DNA of 64,000 bases from Mycobacteriaceae bacterium (GTDB lineage Bacteria; Actinomycetota; Actinomycetes; Mycobacteriales; Mycobacteriaceae): positions 62,001-126,000 of the forward strand of contig JAIEPH010000044.1 of NCBI GenBank assembly GCA_019749805.1, given 5' to 3'. Under the pieces are notes generated by a model that saw only the letters and a program-made list of their open reading frames with translations, ran no database searches and was not told where the DNA came from. This document shows, piece after piece, positions 61,207-64,000 of this stretch. The position numbers and the translations under genes were made by a program. Position 1 is the stretch's first letter; every line of letters begins with the position of its first letter.

Positions 61207-62726
61207 AGAACATTGGCTCCATGCTCAGACAACGGGCAACGATTTCTCCGCAGCTCGAGGCGTACGTCGAGCCATCCACCAACGTGCGAATGAACTACGC
61301 AGAGATGAACGCACTCGCGAACCGGTGCGCCAACGTGCTCATATCGCTCGGGATCGGCGTGGGTGACCGTGTGGGGTTACTGATGCCCAACAGTGTCGAG
61401 TTCTGCTGCCTGTTCTATGGCGCGGCCAAGATCGGGGCGGTAGCGGTCCCCCTCAACACACGCCTGGCGGCGCCTGAAGTGGATTTCATTCTGTCCGATA
61501 GCGGCAGCGACGTAGTGATCTACGGTGCGGAGTTGGCGGCAGTGGTCGACGCCATCAAGGCGGGCGCCGACTCGTCCTGCACCGTCAGCCATTGGGTACC
61601 GGCCGGGGGCAGCACTGACGCGCTGGGCGAACACCTTTCGGCCGCCGATGCCGACGAGCCGGCCAGCGAATGCGGCGGCGCCGACAACCTGTTCATCATG
61701 TACACCTCCGGCACCACCGGACATCCCAAGGGAGTCGTGCATACTCACGACTCGGTGCACTCGGCGGCGAGTTCTTGGTGCTCGACGATCGATGTGCGCT
61801 ACCAGGACCGCCTACTGCTGCCCCTGCCGATGTTTCACGTGGCAGCGTTGACGACGGTCATGTTCTGTGCCATGCGCGGTGTCAGCCTGATCTCAATGCC
61901 GCAGTTCGACGCGGCGAAGGTGTGGTCACTGATCGTCGATGAACGGGTTTCCATTGCCGGGGCCGTGCCGGCGATCCTCAATTTCATGCGCCAGGTGCCC
62001 GAGTTCGCCGAACTGGACGCGCCGGAATTTCGCTACTTCATCACGGGCGGTGCACCCATGCCGGAGGCCCTGATCAAGCTGTATGCCGGCAAAGACATGG
62101 AAGTCGTGCAGGGCTACGCGCTCACCGAATCATGTGGTGGCGGCACCCTGCTGCTCAGCGAAGACGCGCTGCGCAAGGCCGGCTCGGCCGGACGCGCCAC
62201 CATGTTCACCGACGTCCGCGTGCGCAGGGACGATGGCCTGATCAGTGAACACGGGGAAGGCGAAGTCGTTATCAAGTCCGACATCCTGCTCAAGGAGTAT
62301 TGGAATCGCCCGGACGCCACCCGCGCCGCTTTCGACAACGGTTGGTTCCGTACCGGTGACATCGGCGAAATCGACGAAGAGGGCTATCTCTACATCAAAG
62401 ATCGGCTGAAGGACATGATCATTTCCGGCGGCGAGAACATCTATCCCGCCGAGATCGAGAACGTGATCATCGGCATTCCTGGGGTCAACGAAGTGGCGGT
62501 CATCGGTTTAGCCGACGAGAAATGGGGCGAGATCGCCTGCGCCATAGTCGTTGCCGACCAGAGCGAGGTCAGCGAGCAGCAAGTTGTCGAGTTCTGCGGT
62601 ACACGGCTCGCGCGCTACAAGATGCCGAAAAAGGTGATCTTCGCTGAGGCCATTCCACGCAACCCGACGGGTAAGATCCTCAAACGAGTGCTGCGAGAAC
62701 AGTATTCAGTGACTGTTCAAATGTGA
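61203..62726 (+). CDS. fadD13: Fatty acyl-CoA ligase FadD13
   Basis: 507 residues from ATG at 61203, overlapping the previous stop (ATGA). ANL-family motifs YTSGTTGHPKG, GYALTESCGG, WFRTGDIGEID, and catalytic Lys in NPTGKILKR. Close to M. tuberculosis FadD13 (Rv3089, 503 residues), a peripheral membrane very-long-chain acyl-CoA synthetase that ends the mymA operon. Expected to activate long acyl chains for the two acyltransferases or for beta-oxidation by the next gene. Confidence 0.93.
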   Translation: MKNIGSMLRQRATISPQLEAYVEPSTNVRMNYAEMNALANRCANVLISLGIGVGDRVGLLMPNSVEFCCLFYGAAKIGAVAVPLNTRLAAPEVDFILSDSGSDVVIYGAELAAVVDAIKAGADSSCTVSHWVPAGGSTDALGEHLSAADADEPASECGGADNLFIMYTSGTTGHPKGVVHTHDSVHSAASSWCSTIDVRYQDRLLLPLPMFHVAALTTVMFCAMRGVSLISMPQFDAAKVWSLIVDERVSIAGAVPAILNFMRQVPEFAELDAPEFRYFITGGAPMPEALIKLYAGKDMEVVQGYALTESCGGGTLLLSEDALRKAGSAGRATMFTDVRVRRDDGLISEHGEGEVVIKSDILLKEYWNRPDATRAAFDNGWFRTGDIGEIDEEGYLYIKDRLKDMIISGGENIYPAEIENVIIGIPGVNEVAVIGLADEKWGEIACAIVVADQSEVSEQQVVEFCGTRLARYKMPKKVIFAEAIPRNPTGKILKRVLREQYSVTVQM

Positions 62727-62801
62727 TCCACACCCTGACTGTACATACCCTCGAACATTCGGGGGCACAACATATTTCGGCAATTCTGATAGGGAGCACC
62801 C

Positions 62802-63962
62802 ATGACCGCCGTCGATTCCTCGTTCGACCTGTTCAGCCTAACCGCGGAGCATCACGACCTTCGCGCCGCGATCCGCGCGCTGACCGAGCGCGACATCGCG
62901 CCGTACGCGGCAGACTGTGACGAACGCGAGCGCTTTCCGCAGGAGGCCCTCGACGCCCTGACTCAATCCGGCTTCAACGCCGTCCACGTCCCCGAGGCCT
63001 ACGGCGGGCAGGGTGCCGATGCGGTCGCCACTTGCATTGTGATCGAAGAAGTGGCCCGTGGGTGCTGCTCGTCATCGTTGATCCCCGCCGTCAACAAGCT
63101 CGGCACGATGGGTCTGATCCTGTCGGGGTCCGAGGAACTCAAACAGCAGGTGTTGCCAGACATCGCCGACGGTGCGATGGCCTCCTACGCGCTGTCTGAG
63201 CGCGAGGCCGGATCCGATGCCGCCAGCATGCGGACCCGCGCCACAGCCGACGGCGACGGCTGGGTCATCAACGGCACCAAAGCGTGGATCACCAACGGCG
63301 GCAAGTCGACCTGGTACACCGTAATGGCGGTGACCGACCCCGACCGGGGCACCAACGGTGTGTCGGCGTTCATGGTGCACAAGGACGACGAAGGCTTCGC
63401 CATCGGGCCGAAGGAACGCAAGATGGGTATCAAAGGGTCGCCCACCACCGAGTTGTACTTCGAGAACTGCCGCATCCCGGGCGACCGGATCATCGGCGAA
63501 CCGGGCACCGGGTTCAAGACAGCGTTGAAGACCCTGGACCACACCCGGCCGACAGTGGGCGCCCAAGCGGTCGGCGTGGCTCAAGGCGCGCTGGACGCCG
63601 CGATCGCCTACACCAAGGACCGCAAACAGTTCGGCAAGTCGATCGCGAGCTTTCAGGCCATCCAATTCGAACTCGCACAAATGGCAATGAAAGTCGAGGC
63701 CGCGAGGCTGCTGGTCTACACCGCCGCAGCGCGTGCCCATCGCGGCGAAAGCGGTCTCGGATTCATTTCAGCGGCCGCCAAATGTTTCGCCTCCGACTCC
63801 GCCATGGACGTCACCGAGTCCGCCGTCCAGCTCTTCGGCGGGGCCGGCTACACGCGCGACTTCCCGGTCGAACGCATGATGCGCGACGCCAAGATCACGC
63901 AGATCTACGAAGGCACCAACCAGATCCAGCACATCGTGATGTCCCGCGCGCTCCTTGTTTGA
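62802..63962 (+). CDS. Acyl-CoA dehydrogenase (FadE-type)
   Basis: 386 residues; ribosome site AGGGAG before ATG at 62802. FAD-binding YALSEREAGSDA, MGIKGSPTTELYF, the QFGKSIASFQAIQF arginine-helix region, and YEGTNQIQHIV with the catalytic Glu. Complete short/medium-chain type enzyme; introduces the first double bond of beta-oxidation and passes electrons to ETF. It follows fadD13 after 75 bases on the same strand and extends the operon beyond what I recall for M. tuberculosis. Confidence 0.93.
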   Translation: MTAVDSSFDLFSLTAEHHDLRAAIRALTERDIAPYAADCDERERFPQEALDALTQSGFNAVHVPEAYGGQGADAVATCIVIEEVARGCCSSSLIPAVNKLGTMGLILSGSEELKQQVLPDIADGAMASYALSEREAGSDAASMRTRATADGDGWVINGTKAWITNGGKSTWYTVMAVTDPDRGTNGVSAFMVHKDDEGFAIGPKERKMGIKGSPTTELYFENCRIPGDRIIGEPGTGFKTALKTLDHTRPTVGAQAVGVAQGALDAAIAYTKDRKQFGKSIASFQAIQFELAQMAMKVEAARLLVYTAAARAHRGESGLGFISAAAKCFASDSAMDVTESAVQLFGGAGYTRDFPVERMMRDAKITQIYEGTNQIQHIVMSRALLV

Positions 63963-64000
63963 GGAGACACGACTCGGAAACAAGGCGACGTACGACTCGA

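Noticed and set aside
1..64000. CRISPR arrays, tRNA/rRNA genes, insertion sequences, integrases
   Set aside because: Looked for repeated spacers, tRNA-like T-loops, transposase motifs and flanking repeats; none seen.

Overview
The window is high-GC DNA from a mycobacterium, most likely a fast-growing or environmental Mycolicibacterium-type species. I base this on remembered gene families and gene order, since no database search was possible. Two blocks match Mycobacterium tuberculosis gene order. Positions about 1.0-43.0 kb follow the Rv1255c-Rv1279 neighbourhood in inverted orientation: GMC oxidoreductase, a SbcC/SbcD-like pair, a SixA-like phosphatase, LprC/LprB lipoproteins, a heterodimeric ABC exporter, an Rv1264-like adenylate cyclase, an amidase, a HIT protein, a Ddn-like reductase, an FAD monooxygenase, UdgB, a Tap-like efflux pump, a GlcD-like oxidase, CYP130 and TetR. 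Positions about 44.3-64 kb follow the Rv3080c-Rv3089 neighbourhood: PknK, VirS and the mymA operon (MymA, LipR, SadH, AdhD, two WS/DGAT acyltransferases, FadD13).

The first block carries several insertions relative to M. tuberculosis. They are: a DyP peroxidase / PCu(A)C copper chaperone / PepSY membrane protein cluster plus a His-containing membrane protein (6.6-10.6 kb); a stand-alone molybdopterin oxidoreductase and a ribbon-helix-helix-like protein with 8-bp iterons in its promoter (16.1-18.9 kb); an AIM24 protein, Dtd and a copper operon (HMA chaperone, secreted metal-binding protein, P-type ATPase) under a perfect CsoR-like inverted repeat (19-24 kb); a deoxyinosine-type glycosylase and a receptor Ser/Thr kinase coupled to a broken cyclase remnant (26.4-29.1 kb); and two neighbouring secreted Asn/Gly-rich repeat proteins with a strong promoter and a perfect terminator (31.0-33.7 kb). 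The last pair is the least explained part of the window.

In the second block the mymA operon is enlarged. An aldehyde dehydrogenase lies between virS and mymA, and the same 16-bp palindromic box occurs in front of both the aldehyde dehydrogenase and mymA, so it is a candidate VirS site. A second acyl-CoA ligase follows adhD. A divergent epimerase-TetR pair splits the operon, and three operator-like sites spaced 21-22 bp apart lie in the promoter of the acyltransferase-fadD13 half. The enzymes form a plausible oxidation and activation route: Baeyer-Villiger-type monooxygenase, esterase, alcohol and aldehyde dehydrogenases, acyl-CoA ligases, acyltransferases and acyl-CoA dehydrogenase. This would act on lipid-like substrates or on remodelling of cell-envelope lipids.

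No rRNA, tRNA, CRISPR array, insertion sequence or phage gene was seen. Coding density is high, with many 1-4 nt stop/start overlaps. Several genes have a -10 element 6-7 nt before the start codon, as expected for mycobacterial leaderless transcripts. The first gene is cut by the window edge, and the window ends just after an acyl-CoA dehydrogenase.
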